From Streptomyces nigrescens (GTDB lineage Bacteria > Actinomycetota > Actinomycetes > Streptomycetales > Streptomycetaceae), in assembly GCA_024349765.1 (NCBI GenBank), contig AP026073.1, positions 6,696,001 to 6,760,000 of the forward strand: 64,000 nt of DNA, read 5' to 3'. Shown here in pieces: positions 34,933 to 44,531 of the stretch (its first letter is position 1; each line of letters begins with the position of its first letter). The notes beneath the pieces are model-generated. The model was not told where the DNA came from, did not search any database, and was given only the letters and a program-made list of their open reading frames with translations. The translations under genes and the position numbers were made by a program.

Positions 34933-35421
34933 TCAGAGCGCGCCCGGTGCCGCCGGGCGCGGTCCGTTCGGGGGACCGCCGGCGGACGGTTCACCGGCCG
35001 CCTCGCCGTTCGCGGGGGCGCGCCCCTCCCCGTACGCCACCAGCGTCAGCACCAGCAGTGCCAGCACCACCATCAGCCCGAGGAACGCGGGCCAGCCGGC
35101 CAGGCCGACGGAGAGGGCGCCGACGATGCCGTGCACCACCGCCGCACTGATGAGGACGATCCGGGCGAAGCCGCCGGGGGCCCGGTCGCGGACACCCGTA
35201 CGGACCAGGATGCCCGCGCAGAACAGGAGATAGAGGCCGAAGACGGCACCGGCTATCCAGGAGCCGGCGGACATCGCCCGCGGATCGAGGCCGGCCAGCG
35301 ACATCTGCTGCCGGTCCACGACGATGCTCAGGATCCAGTTGAGCAGCACGATCCCGCCCGCCTCCAGGACCAGTACCACCGCCGCGACCAGGGCCACCGG
35401 TCGTCGCGCCACCACATCCAC
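34933..35421 (-). CDS. Four-helix membrane protein heading the kinase cluster
   Basis: A 162-residue protein with four predicted transmembrane helices: VALVAAVVLVLEAGGIVLLN, IAGAVFGLYLLFCAGILV, FARIVLISAAVVHGIVGALS and AFLGLMVVLALLVLTLVAYG. A Gly/Pro/Glu-rich tail of about 35 residues follows. No family is recognised. The start is GTG 35421. It is the most upstream gene of the minus-strand run leading into the pseudokinase (80-bp gap), and may be a membrane partner of that system. Confidence 0.7.
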   Translation of the reverse strand: MDVVARRPVALVAAVVLVLEAGGIVLLNWILSIVVDRQQMSLAGLDPRAMSAGSWIAGAVFGLYLLFCAGILVRTGVRDRAPGGFARIVLISAAVVHGIVGALSVGLAGWPAFLGLMVVLALLVLTLVAYGEGRAPANGEAAGEPSAGGPPNGPRPAAPGAL

Positions 35422-35887
35422 CCACTTCCGCCAAGTGCCGGGCCCGATGCCGGTGCCGCACGCACAGCCGCCGCCCGGAGTCCAAGAAGGGCATCGCGCA
35501 CGCTACTAATGGGTAATAGCCGGGGCAAGGGTTCTGCACGGGTGGGTGCGGGACGCTGCGCGGGCCGCGGCCCCCGGCCGCTCCCGGCGCGCCCGGCGGA
35601 CGGAGCGGCCCGCAAAGTTTCCTTCGCCCATTCGTAGGGACTCCACAAAGAATTGACGATCCGCTGGATGCGGAACGTTCGAGATCTAGGCCACACCGCG
35701 TCCCGCGCCGGAGCCCGGGAATCCGGGCCTACCCTGGGATACCAGGGGACTTAGGTCCCTCACTGGCGCCCCGAGCACACTCCGTGTGGGAAAGCTCACC
35801 CCAGGGAACGGGTCGGCACGCGGTGTCGCCAGTCCCTAAAATCGCCGCATCCCTTTGTTGCGGCGAAGCGCCAAGGAAGGACCCATC
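35422..35887. other. 466-bp intergenic region between the kinase cluster and accA2
   Basis: I see no gene. It holds promoter-like material for accA2: TTGACG near 35653 in an AT-richer stretch, TAGGGA near 35634, and a small dyad with GGGAC-TTAG-GTCCC near 35747-35760. The long leader before accA2 (from any of these to 35888) may carry regulation. The minus-strand promoter of the membrane-protein gene must also lie here. Confidence 0.4.
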
Positions 35888-37657
35888 GTGCGCAAGGTGC
35901 TCATCGCCAACCGTGGCGAAATCGCTGTTCGCGTTGCCCGTGCATGCCGGGACGCGGGGATCGGCAGCGTCGCTGTCTATGCCGACCCCGACCGGGACGC
36001 ACTGCACGTCCGCGCGGCAGACGAGGCATACGCCCTGGGCGGTGACACTCCTGCCACCAGCTACCTGGACATCGCCAAGGTCCTGGCTGCGGCCGCCGAT
36101 TCGGGCGCGGACGCCATCCACCCCGGTTACGGCTTCCTCTCCGAGAACGCCGAGTTCGCGCAGGCGGTGCTCGACGCGGGGCTCACCTGGATCGGCCCGC
36201 CCCCGCAGGCCATCCGCGACCTCGGCGACAAGGTCGCGGCCCGGCACATCGCCCAGCGCGCCGGCGCCCCGCTGGTCGCCGGCACCCCCGACCCGGTCTC
36301 CGGCGCGGAGGAGGTCGTCGCCTTCGCCAAGGAGCACGGCCTGCCGATCGCGATCAAGGCGGCCTTCGGCGGCGGCGGCCGCGGCCTGAAGGTCGCCCGT
36401 ACCCTCGACGAGGTACCGGAGCTGTACGACTCGGCCGTGCGCGAGGCGGTCGCCGCCTTCGGCCGCGGCGAGTGCTTCGTCGAGCGCTACCTGGACCGTC
36501 CGCGGCACGTCGAGACCCAGTGCCTGGCCGACAAGCACGGCAACGTCGTCGTCGTCTCGACCCGTGACTGCTCGCTCCAGCGCCGCCACCAGAAGCTGGT
36601 GGAGGAGGCCCCCGCGCCGTTCCTGACGGCCGAACAGAACGCCGAGCTGTACCGCGCTTCCAAGGCCATCCTCAAGGAGGCCGGCTACGAGGGCGCCGGC
36701 ACCTGCGAATTCCTCGTCGGCCAGGACGGCACCATCTCCTTCCTGGAGGTCAACACCCGCCTCCAGGTCGAGCACCCGGTCACCGAGGAGGTCACCGGCA
36801 TCGACCTGGTCCGCGAGATGTTCCGGATCGCCGACGGCGAGGAGCTCGGCTACGACGACCCGGCACTGCGCGGCCACTCCTTCGAGTTCCGCATCAACGG
36901 CGAGGACCCGGGCCGCAACTTCCTCCCCGCGCCCGGCACGGTCACCAGGTTCGACGCGCCGACCGGCCCCGGTGTCCGGCTGGACGCCGGTGTCGAGTCC
37001 GGTTCGGTCATCGGCCCGGCCTGGGACTCCCTGCTGGCCAAGCTGATCGTCACCGGCGCCACCCGCGAGCAGGCCCTGCAGCGGGCCGCCCGCGCCCTGG
37101 CGGAGTTCACCGTCGAGGGCATGGCCACCGCCATCCCGTTCCACCGCACGGTCGTCCGGGACCCCGCCTTCGCGCCCGAACTCACCGGCTCCGCCGACCC
37201 GTTCACGGTCCACACCCGCTGGATCGAGACCGAGTTCGTCAACGAGATCCCGCCGTTCGCCGCGCCCGGCGCCGACGAGGCCGAGGCCGACACCCGTGAG
37301 ACGGTCGTCGTCGAGGTCGGCGGCAAGCGCCTGGAGGTCTCGCTGCCGTCCTCGCTGGGGATGCCGCTGGCCCGGGCCGCGGTCGCCGGTGGCGCCAAGC
37401 CCAAGCGGAAGGCCGCCAAGAAGGCCGGCAGCGCCGCCTCCGGTGACGCCCTCGCCTCCCCGATGCAGGGCACCATCGTCAAGGTCGCCGTCGAGGAGGG
37501 CCAGCAGGTCACCGAGGGCGAACTGGTCGTCGTCCTGGAGGCCATGAAGATGGAGCAGCCGATCAACGCCCACCGCACCGGCACGGTCAAGGGCCTGACC
37601 GCCGAGGTCGGCGCCGCGCTCACGTCCGGCGCGGTGATCTGCGAGATCAAGGACTGA
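35888..37657 (+). CDS. accA2: Acyl-CoA carboxylase alpha subunit (biotin carboxylase plus BCCP)
   Basis: A 589-residue fusion of biotin carboxylase and biotin carrier. The N-terminal carboxylase has [35 protein letters not shown], the ATP-grasp loop [31 protein letters not shown] and [17 protein letters not shown]. The carrier domain ends with EAMKMEQP, Lys554 being the biotin site. An Ala/Lys linker ([16 protein letters not shown]) separates them. It carboxylates its own biotin for transfer by PccB or AccB to propionyl- or acetyl-CoA. GTG 35888 follows AAGGAAGGA. BirA, PccB and PccE are encoded 11-14 kb upstream. Confidence 0.95.
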   Translation: MRKVLIANRGEIAVRVARACRDAGIGSVAVYADPDRDALHVRAADEAYALGGDTPATSYLDIAKVLAAAADSGADAIHPGYGFLSENAEFAQAVLDAGLTWIGPPPQAIRDLGDKVAARHIAQRAGAPLVAGTPDPVSGAEEVVAFAKEHGLPIAIKAAFGGGGRGLKVARTLDEVPELYDSAVREAVAAFGRGECFVERYLDRPRHVETQCLADKHGNVVVVSTRDCSLQRRHQKLVEEAPAPFLTAEQNAELYRASKAILKEAGYEGAGTCEFLVGQDGTISFLEVNTRLQVEHPVTEEVTGIDLVREMFRIADGEELGYDDPALRGHSFEFRINGEDPGRNFLPAPGTVTRFDAPTGPGVRLDAGVESGSVIGPAWDSLLAKLIVTGATREQALQRAARALAEFTVEGMATAIPFHRTVVRDPAFAPELTGSADPFTVHTRWIETEFVNEIPPFAAPGADEAEADTRETVVVEVGGKRLEVSLPSSLGMPLARAAVAGGAKPKRKAAKKAGSAASGDALASPMQGTIVKVAVEEGQQVTEGELVVVLEAMKMEQPINAHRTGTVKGLTAEVGAALTSGAVICEIKD

Positions 37658-37676
37658 TCCGCGGCCGTACGCACGA

Positions 37677-37720
37677 CGCGTGAGGGGCTCCCGGCGGTGC
37701 TGCCGGGAGCCCCTCACGCG
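37677..37720. terminator. Perfect 19-bp convergent hairpin after accA2
   Basis: CGCGTGAGGGGCTCCCGGC (37677-37695) pairs fully with 37702-37720 around GGTGCT. It ends 15 bp before the esterase stop, so it serves both strands. Confidence 0.8.
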
Positions 37721-37734
37721 TCCGTGCCGTGCCG

Positions 37735-38919
37735 TTACGAGTTCCCCACCACGTCCTCCGGGAACGTCAGCTGCTCGTTCATCCAGGTGAGCGCGGCGGG
37801 CAGTTCGCGCCGCCAGGTGGCGAAGTTGTGGCTGCCGTGGTCGAGCACGACCGAGTCCGCCTTCATCGGCGGGCGCACCGCGGCCAGGAAGGCCCGCGCG
37901 GCCGGGTAGTTCTTCTCGCCGGTACGGCTCGTGCCGATCAGCACGTTCACCTGCGGCGCGGGCAGGTGCCGCAGCCGCCACATCAGATCGTGCTCCGCAC
38001 GCCGCCGGGACCGGTCCCGGCCGTCACCGAAGAGGTTGCCGGTGGTCGGGTCGTTGCTGACCTTGTAGTCGGGCGAGAGGGCGGCCGCCGAGGTGTACGT
38101 GCGGTCGTGCCGCATGGCCAGCTGCAGGGCGCAGCTGCCGCCCGAGGAGTAGCCCAGGACGCCCCAGCCGCCCGGGTCGTGGCCGACGCGGTAGTGCGAC
38201 TTCAGCGCCTCCGGCACGTCCCGCGCGAAGAACGTCTCGGCCTGCGGGCCGCCGGGCACGTCGACGCACTGGGTGTCGCGCGGCGGCGCGATCGTGGGCC
38301 GCAGCATCACGATGACGGTCGGCTGCATCCGGCCGGACCGGATCATCGCGGCGGCGGTCTGCGGCAGCCGCAGGTGCTGCCCCAGCAGGAACGTCCCGCC
38401 CGGGTAGCCGCTCAGCGCGACGATGACGGGGAAGCGCTGGCGGGCGTACTGCGGCTGGAAGTACTGCGGCGGCAGATAGACGTACGCCGGGTCCACCGCC
38501 CGGGTCCGCCGCCCGACGATCCGCACCGACTCGACCCGGCCCACCAGCTCCGGCCGGCCCTTCGGCAGCCCGTGCACCTTGTCCAGGCCGTCCGGGCCGG
38601 ACGTCTGCACCAGCCCCTTCGACGGGTCGCCGGCCGGGCCCGCCGCACCGCCGTCGCCCCACTTCCCGACCGCGGCCGGCGCGTCGTCGTACAGGCCGAG
38701 CAGCTCGTGCCACGACGCGTAGAACTGGAAGTTGGCGTTCACCGCCAGGCCGAGTGCCGAGACGACGGCCAGCTGGGTCGCCACGATCGACCCGAGCCGC
38801 CCCAGCAGCGCCCGCGGGCCGCGCCCGGCGAACCGCGGCCACAGCCAGAGCGTGAGCGCCACACAGACCACGGCGACCGCGGCCATGGCGTACAACAGCG
38901 ACCGGCTGGTCAGTCCCAT
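37735..38919 (-). CDS. Membrane-anchored alpha/beta-hydrolase (esterase D/mycolyltransferase-like)
   Basis: A 394-residue protein. Two N-terminal membrane helices (LLYAMAAVAVVCVALTLWLW; LGSIVATQLAVVSALGLAVN) place the enzyme outside. The catalytic domain resembles Fes/EstA/antigen-85 esterases: nucleophile elbow LGYSSGGSCALQLAMRH, oxyanion region VIVALSGYPGG, acid in the SPDYKVSND/GTSRTGEKN region, and the histidine in DHGSHNFATWRRELPAALTW. A lipid or cell-wall ester substrate is likely but not shown. It is convergent with accA2. Confidence 0.85.
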   Translation of the reverse strand: MGLTSRSLLYAMAAVAVVCVALTLWLWPRFAGRGPRALLGRLGSIVATQLAVVSALGLAVNANFQFYASWHELLGLYDDAPAAVGKWGDGGAAGPAGDPSKGLVQTSGPDGLDKVHGLPKGRPELVGRVESVRIVGRRTRAVDPAYVYLPPQYFQPQYARQRFPVIVALSGYPGGTFLLGQHLRLPQTAAAMIRSGRMQPTVIVMLRPTIAPPRDTQCVDVPGGPQAETFFARDVPEALKSHYRVGHDPGGWGVLGYSSGGSCALQLAMRHDRTYTSAAALSPDYKVSNDPTTGNLFGDGRDRSRRRAEHDLMWRLRHLPAPQVNVLIGTSRTGEKNYPAARAFLAAVRPPMKADSVVLDHGSHNFATWRRELPAALTWMNEQLTFPEDVVGNS

Positions 38920-39328
38920 GACGTATTTCCCCAGACGTCCCGCGCCGTGCGCCGCTCCCCCGGCGGCCCGCCACGGCGTATTCCGCGGTCCTCCGGAAGA
39001 GCCCGGAAGACCTCATTGCGCCAGGTTTGATGTCCCTTGAGGCCCCGGCGTTGCGGGCCCCCGCAGGAGTTCGGCCGCGCGACCACCGCGGTACGCCGGG
39101 GATTCACGCACAGGCCGCCGGGTGGCCACGGGGGCGGGCGCGCAAAGGCGGGAGGGAGGGTCGGCGAGGGCCGTGCGACGGCAACCGGAGGAGCCCTCCG
39201 CCCCGGCCCGGTGGAGCCCTCCGTCCCGTCCCGGAAATCCTTGCCCACCGCACCGGATCACCCCGCAATCCGGCAATGGCATGCTGGAGCCACCGGGCCG
39301 CAACCGGCCGGGTCGAGGGAGGACGGCG
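38920..39328. other. 409-bp intergenic region, no supported gene
   Basis: It lies between the divergent esterase and TetR genes. Frames crossing it are proline/arginine shadows of no known family. There is a GGGAGGGAGGG run near 39150 and no clear dyad operator. Promoters for both flanking genes must be here. Confidence 0.4.
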
Positions 39329-39955
39329 ATGGCGACCGAGACGGCAGGGCAGCGGCAGGTGGGCGGCCCGCCGGCGACCGCGGCGGTGCGGACACCGGAC
39401 GTGCGACCGATGCGGGCCGACGCCCGCCGCAACTACGAACGGCTGCTGACCGAGGCCCGTACGGCCTTCACCGAGCACGGCACGGACACCTCGCTGGAGG
39501 ACATCGCACGCCGCGCCGGCGTCGGCATCGGCACCCTCTACCGGCACTTCCCCAACCGCACCGCCCTGATGGGCGCGGTCTTCCAGAGCGAGGTCGACGC
39601 CCTGCTCGGCTATGCCAGGGAGCTCGCCGACGCCCCGCAGCCGTGCGCCGCGCTGGTCGACTGGCTGCGCGCGATCATCACCCACGCCAGCACCTACCGC
39701 GGCCTGTCCCGCGCCCTGATGACGGCGTCGGCGGACGAGAGCTCGGGGATGGCGCGGTGCAGCGTGCCGATGCGGGAGGCCGGCGGCGCGCTGCTGGCCC
39801 GCGCCCAGCAGGCCGGGGCGGTACGGCCCGATGTCAACATCAGCGATCTGATGCAGCTGACCAACGGCATCGCGCTGGCCGTCGAGGAGTCCCCGGACGA
39901 CCCGCAACTCGCCGACCGGCTGCTGACCCTGACCCTGAGGGGCTTGAAGCCCTGA
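39329..39955 (+). CDS. TetR-family transcriptional regulator
   Basis: A 208-residue TetR regulator. The helix-turn-helix is LLTEARTAFTEHGTDTSLED followed by IARRAGVGIGTLYRHFPNRT (about residues 40-80); the ligand-binding C-domain (VDWLRAIITHASTYRGLSRA, LMQLTNGIALAVEE) is of the SbtR/TetR_C_33 kind. A 28-residue disordered leader precedes it. ATG 39329 follows GAGGGAGGA; the Met at residue 28 is an alternative. The target is unknown; the divergent esterase is a candidate. Confidence 0.88.
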   Translation: MATETAGQRQVGGPPATAAVRTPDVRPMRADARRNYERLLTEARTAFTEHGTDTSLEDIARRAGVGIGTLYRHFPNRTALMGAVFQSEVDALLGYARELADAPQPCAALVDWLRAIITHASTYRGLSRALMTASADESSGMARCSVPMREAGGALLARAQQAGAVRPDVNISDLMQLTNGIALAVEESPDDPQLADRLLTLTLRGLKP

Positions 39956-40000
39956 CCCGGCAGGCGTGCCGACCGGGCCGGAACCCCGGCCCCACGGCCC

Positions 40001-40984
40001 TCAGCGCCGCCGTGGGGCGAGGTCCGCGACCCGGCCGCCCGGCGCCTCGGACAGCGACGGGGCCGACCGCAGCTGCGGCCCCCCGCCCCCGCCCGGCCCG
40101 TGGCTGCGCCGCTGGCCCGGCAGCGGGACGTCCCGCCGGGGGCCCCGGCGGTCACCCGCCCCGCCGTCCAGGCCCGGCTGGCCGGCACCGTGCCCGGCAC
40201 CCGCACCCCCGGCGACGGCGATCTGGACGCCCTGGTCGGCCAGCGCCTGGAGCTCCGTCGCGGCACGGTCGTCGTGGGCCGGCGGCTCGTCCGTCACCAG
40301 ACGCGTGATCACATCCGTCGGCACGGTCTGGAACATCGTGTCGGAACCGAGCTTGGTGTGGTCGGCGAGCACCACCACCTCCCCCGCCGCCTGCACCAGC
40401 GCCCGGTCGACGCTCGCGGAGAGCATGTTGGACGTGGAGAGCCCGCGCTCGGCGGTCAGCCCGCTGCCCGACAGGAAGGCGCGGGACACCCGCAGGCCCT
40501 GGAGGGACTGCTCGGCGCCGCTGCCGACCAGCGCGTAGTTGGAGCCGCGCAGGGTGCCCCCGGTCATCACCACCTCGACGCGGTTGGCGTGCGCCAACGC
40601 CTGGGCGACCAGCAGGGAGTTGGTGACGACGGTCAGCCCGGGCACCCGGGCGAGCCGGCGGGCCAGCTCCTGGGTGGTCGTTCCGGCGCCGACGACGATG
40701 GCCTCGCCCTCGTCGACGAAACCGGCCGCGAGATCGGCGATGGCCGTTTTCTCCGCGGTCGCTAGATGGGATTTCTGCGGGAATCCGGATTCGCGGGTAA
40801 AGCCTCCCGGGAGGACCGCGCCGCCGTGCCGGCGGTCGAGCAGTCCCTCTGCCTCCAGCGCCCGCACGTCCCGCCGTACGGTCACTTCGGAGGTCTGGAC
40901 GACGCGGGCGAGCTCCCGGAGCGAAACCGCCCCGTTGGCGCGCACCATTTCAAGGATCAATTGGCGACGTTCTGCAGCGAACAC
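40001..40984 (-). CDS. DeoR-family sugar-phosphate-sensing regulator
   Basis: A 327-residue DeoR/GlpR-type protein. The N-terminal helix-turn-helix is MFAAERRQLILEMVRANGAV through SLRELARVVQTSEVTVRRDV and RALEAEGLLDRRHGGAVLPG. The sensor domain carries VVGAGTTTQELARRLA, TVVTNSLLVAQALA and VVLADHTKLGSD, the phosphosugar-isomerase-like ligand site. A Gly-rich tail of about 75 residues with a conserved-looking end (GGRVADLAPRRR) follows. Neighbours downstream are nucleoside-catabolism genes whose intermediates are pentose phosphates, so it is a candidate regulator of them; its own promoter lacks the 12-bp palindrome. Confidence 0.9.
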   Translation of the reverse strand: MFAAERRQLILEMVRANGAVSLRELARVVQTSEVTVRRDVRALEAEGLLDRRHGGAVLPGGFTRESGFPQKSHLATAEKTAIADLAAGFVDEGEAIVVGAGTTTQELARRLARVPGLTVVTNSLLVAQALAHANRVEVVMTGGTLRGSNYALVGSGAEQSLQGLRVSRAFLSGSGLTAERGLSTSNMLSASVDRALVQAAGEVVVLADHTKLGSDTMFQTVPTDVITRLVTDEPPAHDDRAATELQALADQGVQIAVAGGAGAGHGAGQPGLDGGAGDRRGPRRDVPLPGQRRSHGPGGGGGPQLRSAPSLSEAPGGRVADLAPRRR

Positions 40985-41405
40985 GAAACTGACAGTAACG
41001 CCAACGACCGTCTGTTTTCAGCAGGTTGCACCAATTAACGGAAGTTGTTCACGCGGCACAGCGTGACGTGGTATGCGCGGTGCATATGTCGCGCGTGCGT
41101 CGAACTCCCTTGCGCCGCGGACCGCTTGCTGCCTGGTCAACCGGCGTGCCGGCGGGAGCGCGACGGAACCGGACGACGACCCCGTGGCCACCCGTGCCGG
41201 AGCGGACTGCAGGGACGTTTCATCCCAAGTGCTCACCGAGGGCACAAAGTTTTCAATCACCGCTCGGCGGCCGTATATCGGCGCTTTATCGGTTGTTCAC
41301 CGTCGTCACCGCCGCACGCCGGCCCCGCACCGGCCGTCGGGCGCCCGCCCGACGGCCGTCCACGCGCTCCGCGCCGCGCGCCCGCGGCCGTCGCGCGTGG
41401 CCCGC
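40985..41405. other. 421-bp region upstream of the DeoR gene, no supported gene
   Basis: The first 100 bp are unusually AT-rich (around 41000-41050) and should hold the DeoR-gene promoter. An 80-codon minus-strand frame (41018-41260) has no ribosome-binding site or family similarity and is not called. No hairpin is clear at the end of the lpdA gene. Confidence 0.4.
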
Positions 41406-42851
41406 TTACTCGCTGCCCGTCTTCCGCGCGTGCAGCTGCCGGGCGACCTCGGCGATCGAACCGGACAGCGACGGGTAAACAGTGAAAGCGCTGGCGATCT
41501 GCTCGACGGTCAGATTGTTGTCGACCGCGATCGAGATCGGGTGGATGAGCTCGCTGGCGCGCGGGGAAACGACCACACCGCCGACCACGATGCCCGTACC
41601 GGGACGGCAGAACAGCTTCACGAAACCGTCGCGAATGCCCTGCATCTTCGCCCGCGGATTGCGCAGCAGCGGAAGCTTCACGACCCGGGCGTCGATCTTC
41701 CCGGCGTCGACATCGGCCTGCGAATAACCGACCGTGGCGATCTCCGGGTCGGTGAAGACGTTCGCGGAGACCGTCTTGAGGTTCAGCGGCGCGACCGCGT
41801 CACCGAGGAAGTGGTACATCGCGATCCGGCCCTGCATCGCCGCGACCGACGCCAGCGCGAAGACGCCGGTGCAGTCACCCGCCGCGTACACGCCCGGCGC
41901 GCTGGTCCGCGAGACCTTGTCCGTCCAGACGTGGCCGGACTCCTTCAGCTTGACCCCGGCGCCCTCCAGGCCGATGCCCTCGGTGTTGGGGATCGAGCCG
42001 ACCGCCATCAGGCAGTGCGTACCGGAGATCGTCCGGCCGTCGGCCAGCGTCACCTCGACCCGGTCGCCCACCCGCTTGGCCGACTGCGCCCGCGAACGCG
42101 CCATGACGTTCATGCCGCGCCGCCGGAAGACGTCCTCCAGGACCGCGGCCGCGTCCGGGTCCTCGCCCGGCAGCACCCGGTCCCGGGACGAGACCAGCGT
42201 GACCCGCGAGCCGAGCGCCTGGTAGGCACCGGCGAACTCGGCGCCCGTGACACCCGACCCGACCACGATGAGCTCCTCGGGCAGCTCGTCGAGGTCGTAG
42301 ACCTGCGTCCAGTTCAGGATCCGCTCGCCGTCGGGCAGCGCGTCCGGGATCTCACGGGGGTGCGCGCCGGTGGCGATCAGCACCGCGTCCGCGATCAGGC
42401 CCTCGGTCGTGCCGTCCGCCGCGGTCACCGTCACCTTGCGCGAACCGTCCGGCGCCTGGCCCGGCTCCAGCCGGCCGCGGCCGCGCATGACCCGGCCGCC
42501 GGCGCGGGTCACCGAGGCCGTGATGTCATGCGACTGGGCGAGCGCGAGCCGCTTCACCCGTCGGTTGACCTTCCCCAGGTCAACGCCCACGACGCGGGCC
42601 GGCCGCTCGTTGTAGGGGGTGTCGTCCTCGACGATGATGCCGAGCTCTTCGTACGACGAGTCGAAGGTCGTCATCACCTCGGCCGTCGCGATCAGGGTCT
42701 TCGACGGCACGCAGTCGGTGAGCACCGACGCCCCGCCCAGACCGTCGCAGTCGACGACGGTCACCTCCGCGCCGAGAGAGGCCCCCACCAGGGCCGCTTC
42801 ATATCCGCCGGGTCCGCCACCGATGATCACGATCCGAGTCACGTACTCCAT
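41406..42851 (-). CDS. lpdA: LpdA-type flavoprotein (NAD(P)H:quinone/disulfide reductase family)
   Basis: A 481-residue pyridine-nucleotide-disulfide oxidoreductase fold. The FAD motif is [17 protein letters not shown] at the N-terminus, the NAD motif [20 protein letters not shown] in the middle, and the second FAD block [10 protein letters not shown]. The redox pair is incomplete: [16 protein letters not shown] has Ser where lipoamide dehydrogenases have the first Cys, as in mycobacterial LpdA, which reduces quinones rather than lipoamide. ATG 42851 is used; GTG 42842 (VTRIVIIGG) is the usual start in homologs. It is divergent from the cyclotransferase gene. Confidence 0.9.
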   Translation of the reverse strand: MEYVTRIVIIGGGPGGYEAALVGASLGAEVTVVDCDGLGGASVLTDCVPSKTLIATAEVMTTFDSSYEELGIIVEDDTPYNERPARVVGVDLGKVNRRVKRLALAQSHDITASVTRAGGRVMRGRGRLEPGQAPDGSRKVTVTAADGTTEGLIADAVLIATGAHPREIPDALPDGERILNWTQVYDLDELPEELIVVGSGVTGAEFAGAYQALGSRVTLVSSRDRVLPGEDPDAAAVLEDVFRRRGMNVMARSRAQSAKRVGDRVEVTLADGRTISGTHCLMAVGSIPNTEGIGLEGAGVKLKESGHVWTDKVSRTSAPGVYAAGDCTGVFALASVAAMQGRIAMYHFLGDAVAPLNLKTVSANVFTDPEIATVGYSQADVDAGKIDARVVKLPLLRNPRAKMQGIRDGFVKLFCRPGTGIVVGGVVVSPRASELIHPISIAVDNNLTVEQIASAFTVYPSLSGSIAEVARQLHARKTGSE

Positions 42852-42989
42852 TGTCCCGCACGCCCGTACGTCCCTCGCGCCCGGGGGCGGAGTGTGGCCC
42901 CCACGTGCGCCGGGACGCGCGCTGCCCCGCCCTTGTGCGAACCTCCGGTACCACGAGCCCGACGGGCATCCTCCCGTACCCTCGGAACC

Positions 42990-43427
42990 ATGTCGCTCTA
43001 CGCCGCGTACGCCGGCAACCTCGACGCGCGGCTGATGTCCCGCCGCGCACCGCACTCGCCGCTGCGCGGCACGGGCTGGCTCAGCGGCTGGCGGCTCACC
43101 TTCGGCGGCGAGCAGATGGGCTGGGAGGGCGCCCTCGCGACGGTCGTCGAGGACCCGGACTCCCAGCTCTTCGTCGCGCTCTACGACATCGCTCCGATGG
43201 ACGAGGAGTCCATGGACCGCTGGGAGGGCGTCGGCATGGGCATCTACCGCCGGATGCGGGTCCGGGCGCACACCCTCGAAGGCGACGAGACCGCCTGGAT
43301 CTACGTCCTCAACGGCTACGAGGGCGGCCTCCCCTCCGCCCGCTACCTGGGCGAGATCGCCGACGCCGCGGAATCCGCCGGCGCCCCCCACGACTACGTC
43401 ATGGAACTCCGCAAGCGGCCCTGCTGA
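42990..43427 (+). CDS. Gamma-glutamylcyclotransferase-like protein
   Basis: A 145-residue GGCT-fold protein starting [20 protein letters not shown], the equivalent of the YGSN substrate loop. [16 protein letters not shown] and [20 protein letters not shown] (with the acidic catalytic region) follow. Such proteins cleave gamma-glutamyl amines to pyroglutamate; the natural substrate in mycothiol-using bacteria is unknown. TACCCT (42977-42982) lies 7 nt before ATG 42990, predicting a leaderless message. It precedes the phosphorylase gene in the same direction but that gene has its own promoter. Confidence 0.82.
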   Translation: MSLYAAYAGNLDARLMSRRAPHSPLRGTGWLSGWRLTFGGEQMGWEGALATVVEDPDSQLFVALYDIAPMDEESMDRWEGVGMGIYRRMRVRAHTLEGDETAWIYVLNGYEGGLPSARYLGEIADAAESAGAPHDYVMELRKRPC

Positions 43428-43545
43428 GGCACGGGCCCGCGGACGGGCCCGCGGACGGGCCGGTGGGGCGCGACGGCGACACGCGACGGCACGCCGTTCG
43501 TCAAAAGCCACAAGACAACGTCCTCAGCACCGTGAGCAGCGACAT

Positions 43546-43557
43546 CTACGCGCGTAG
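43546..43557. promoter_or_regulatory. 12-bp palindromic operator upstream of the purine nucleoside phosphorylase gene
   Basis: Perfect CTACGCGCGTAG. It covers the expected -35 position of a promoter whose -10 is TACCCT (43570-43575), 7 nt before the GTG start. Identical copies occur before deoC and add. The CG-centred even palindrome is typical of LacI-like or other dimeric repressors. Confidence 0.65.
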
Positions 43558-43582
43558 GGGATTACCGGCTACCCTCGTCCGC

Positions 43583-44404
43583 GTGAACGCATCTGTTACC
43601 CCGGACATCGCGCGCGACCCCCAGGGCGCCGCCGACGCCGCCGCCGCCCGCCTGCGCGAGCTGACCGGCGCCGAGACCCACGACGTCGCCCTGGTGATGG
43701 GCTCCGGCTGGGCGCCGGCAGCCGAGGCCCTGGGCGCGCCCGAGCACGAATTCCCCGTCACCGAGCTGCCCGGCTTCCCGCCCCCGGCCGTCGCCGGCCA
43801 CGGCGGCAAGATCCGCTCCTACCAGGTCGGCGAGAAGCGCGCCCTGGTCTTCCTGGGCCGCACGCACTACTACGAGGGCCGGGGCGTCGCCGCCGTCGCG
43901 CACGGCGTCCGCACCGCCGTCGCCGCCGGCTGCAAGACCGTCGTGCTCACCAACGGGTGCGGTGGCCTGCGCGAGGGCATGCGCCCGGGCCAGCCGGTCC
44001 TCATCAGCGACCACCTCAACCTCACCGCCACCTCCCCGATCGTCGGCGCGAACTTCGTCGACCTCACGGACCTGTACTCGCCGCGGCTGCGCGCGCTGTG
44101 CAAGGAGATCGACCCGAGCCTGGAGGAGGGCGTCTACGCCCAGTTCCCCGGCCCGCACTACGAGACCCCGGCCGAGATCAAGATGATCCGGACCCTGGGC
44201 GCCGACCTGGTCGGCATGTCCACCGTCCTGGAGGCCATCGCGGCCCGCGAGGCCGGTGCGGAGGTGCTCGGGCTGTCGCTGGTGACGAACCTCGCCGCCG
44301 GCATGACGGGTGAGCCGCTCAACCACGAAGAGGTCCTGCAGGCCGGCCGCGACTCCGCGACCCGGATGGGCACCCTGCTCGGACAGGTCCTCAGCAAGAT
44401 CTGA
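43583..44404 (+). CDS. punA: Purine nucleoside phosphorylase (trimeric type)
   Basis: A 273-residue PNP of the low-molecular-mass, trimeric class: [17 protein letters not shown] at the phosphate site, [22 protein letters not shown], the base-binding [20 protein letters not shown] and [20 protein letters not shown]. It splits inosine, guanosine and their deoxy forms with phosphate, yielding base plus pentose 1-phosphate. GTG 43583 is chosen because homology begins there and a -10 hexamer is 7 nt upstream (leaderless). The next gene, a phosphosugar mutase, would process the pentose 1-phosphate. Confidence 0.94.
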   Translation: MNASVTPDIARDPQGAADAAAARLRELTGAETHDVALVMGSGWAPAAEALGAPEHEFPVTELPGFPPPAVAGHGGKIRSYQVGEKRALVFLGRTHYYEGRGVAAVAHGVRTAVAAGCKTVVLTNGCGGLREGMRPGQPVLISDHLNLTATSPIVGANFVDLTDLYSPRLRALCKEIDPSLEEGVYAQFPGPHYETPAEIKMIRTLGADLVGMSTVLEAIAAREAGAEVLGLSLVTNLAAGMTGEPLNHEEVLQAGRDSATRMGTLLGQVLSKI

Positions 44405-44531
44405 GACCCGGCCGAGGGCCCGGCCGTGGCCGGACGCGCCGCCATGGCCGGACCACCGCGGGCCCGGCCGCGGCCGGGCCGGGGCCGGTTCCCCCCACCT
44501 CACCCACCGCACCCACAGGCAGGAGCATGAC

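Noticed and set aside
41018-41260. 80-codon minus-strand frame in the DeoR-lpdA gap
   Set aside because: No ribosome-binding site, no recognisable domain; region fits a promoter and spacer.
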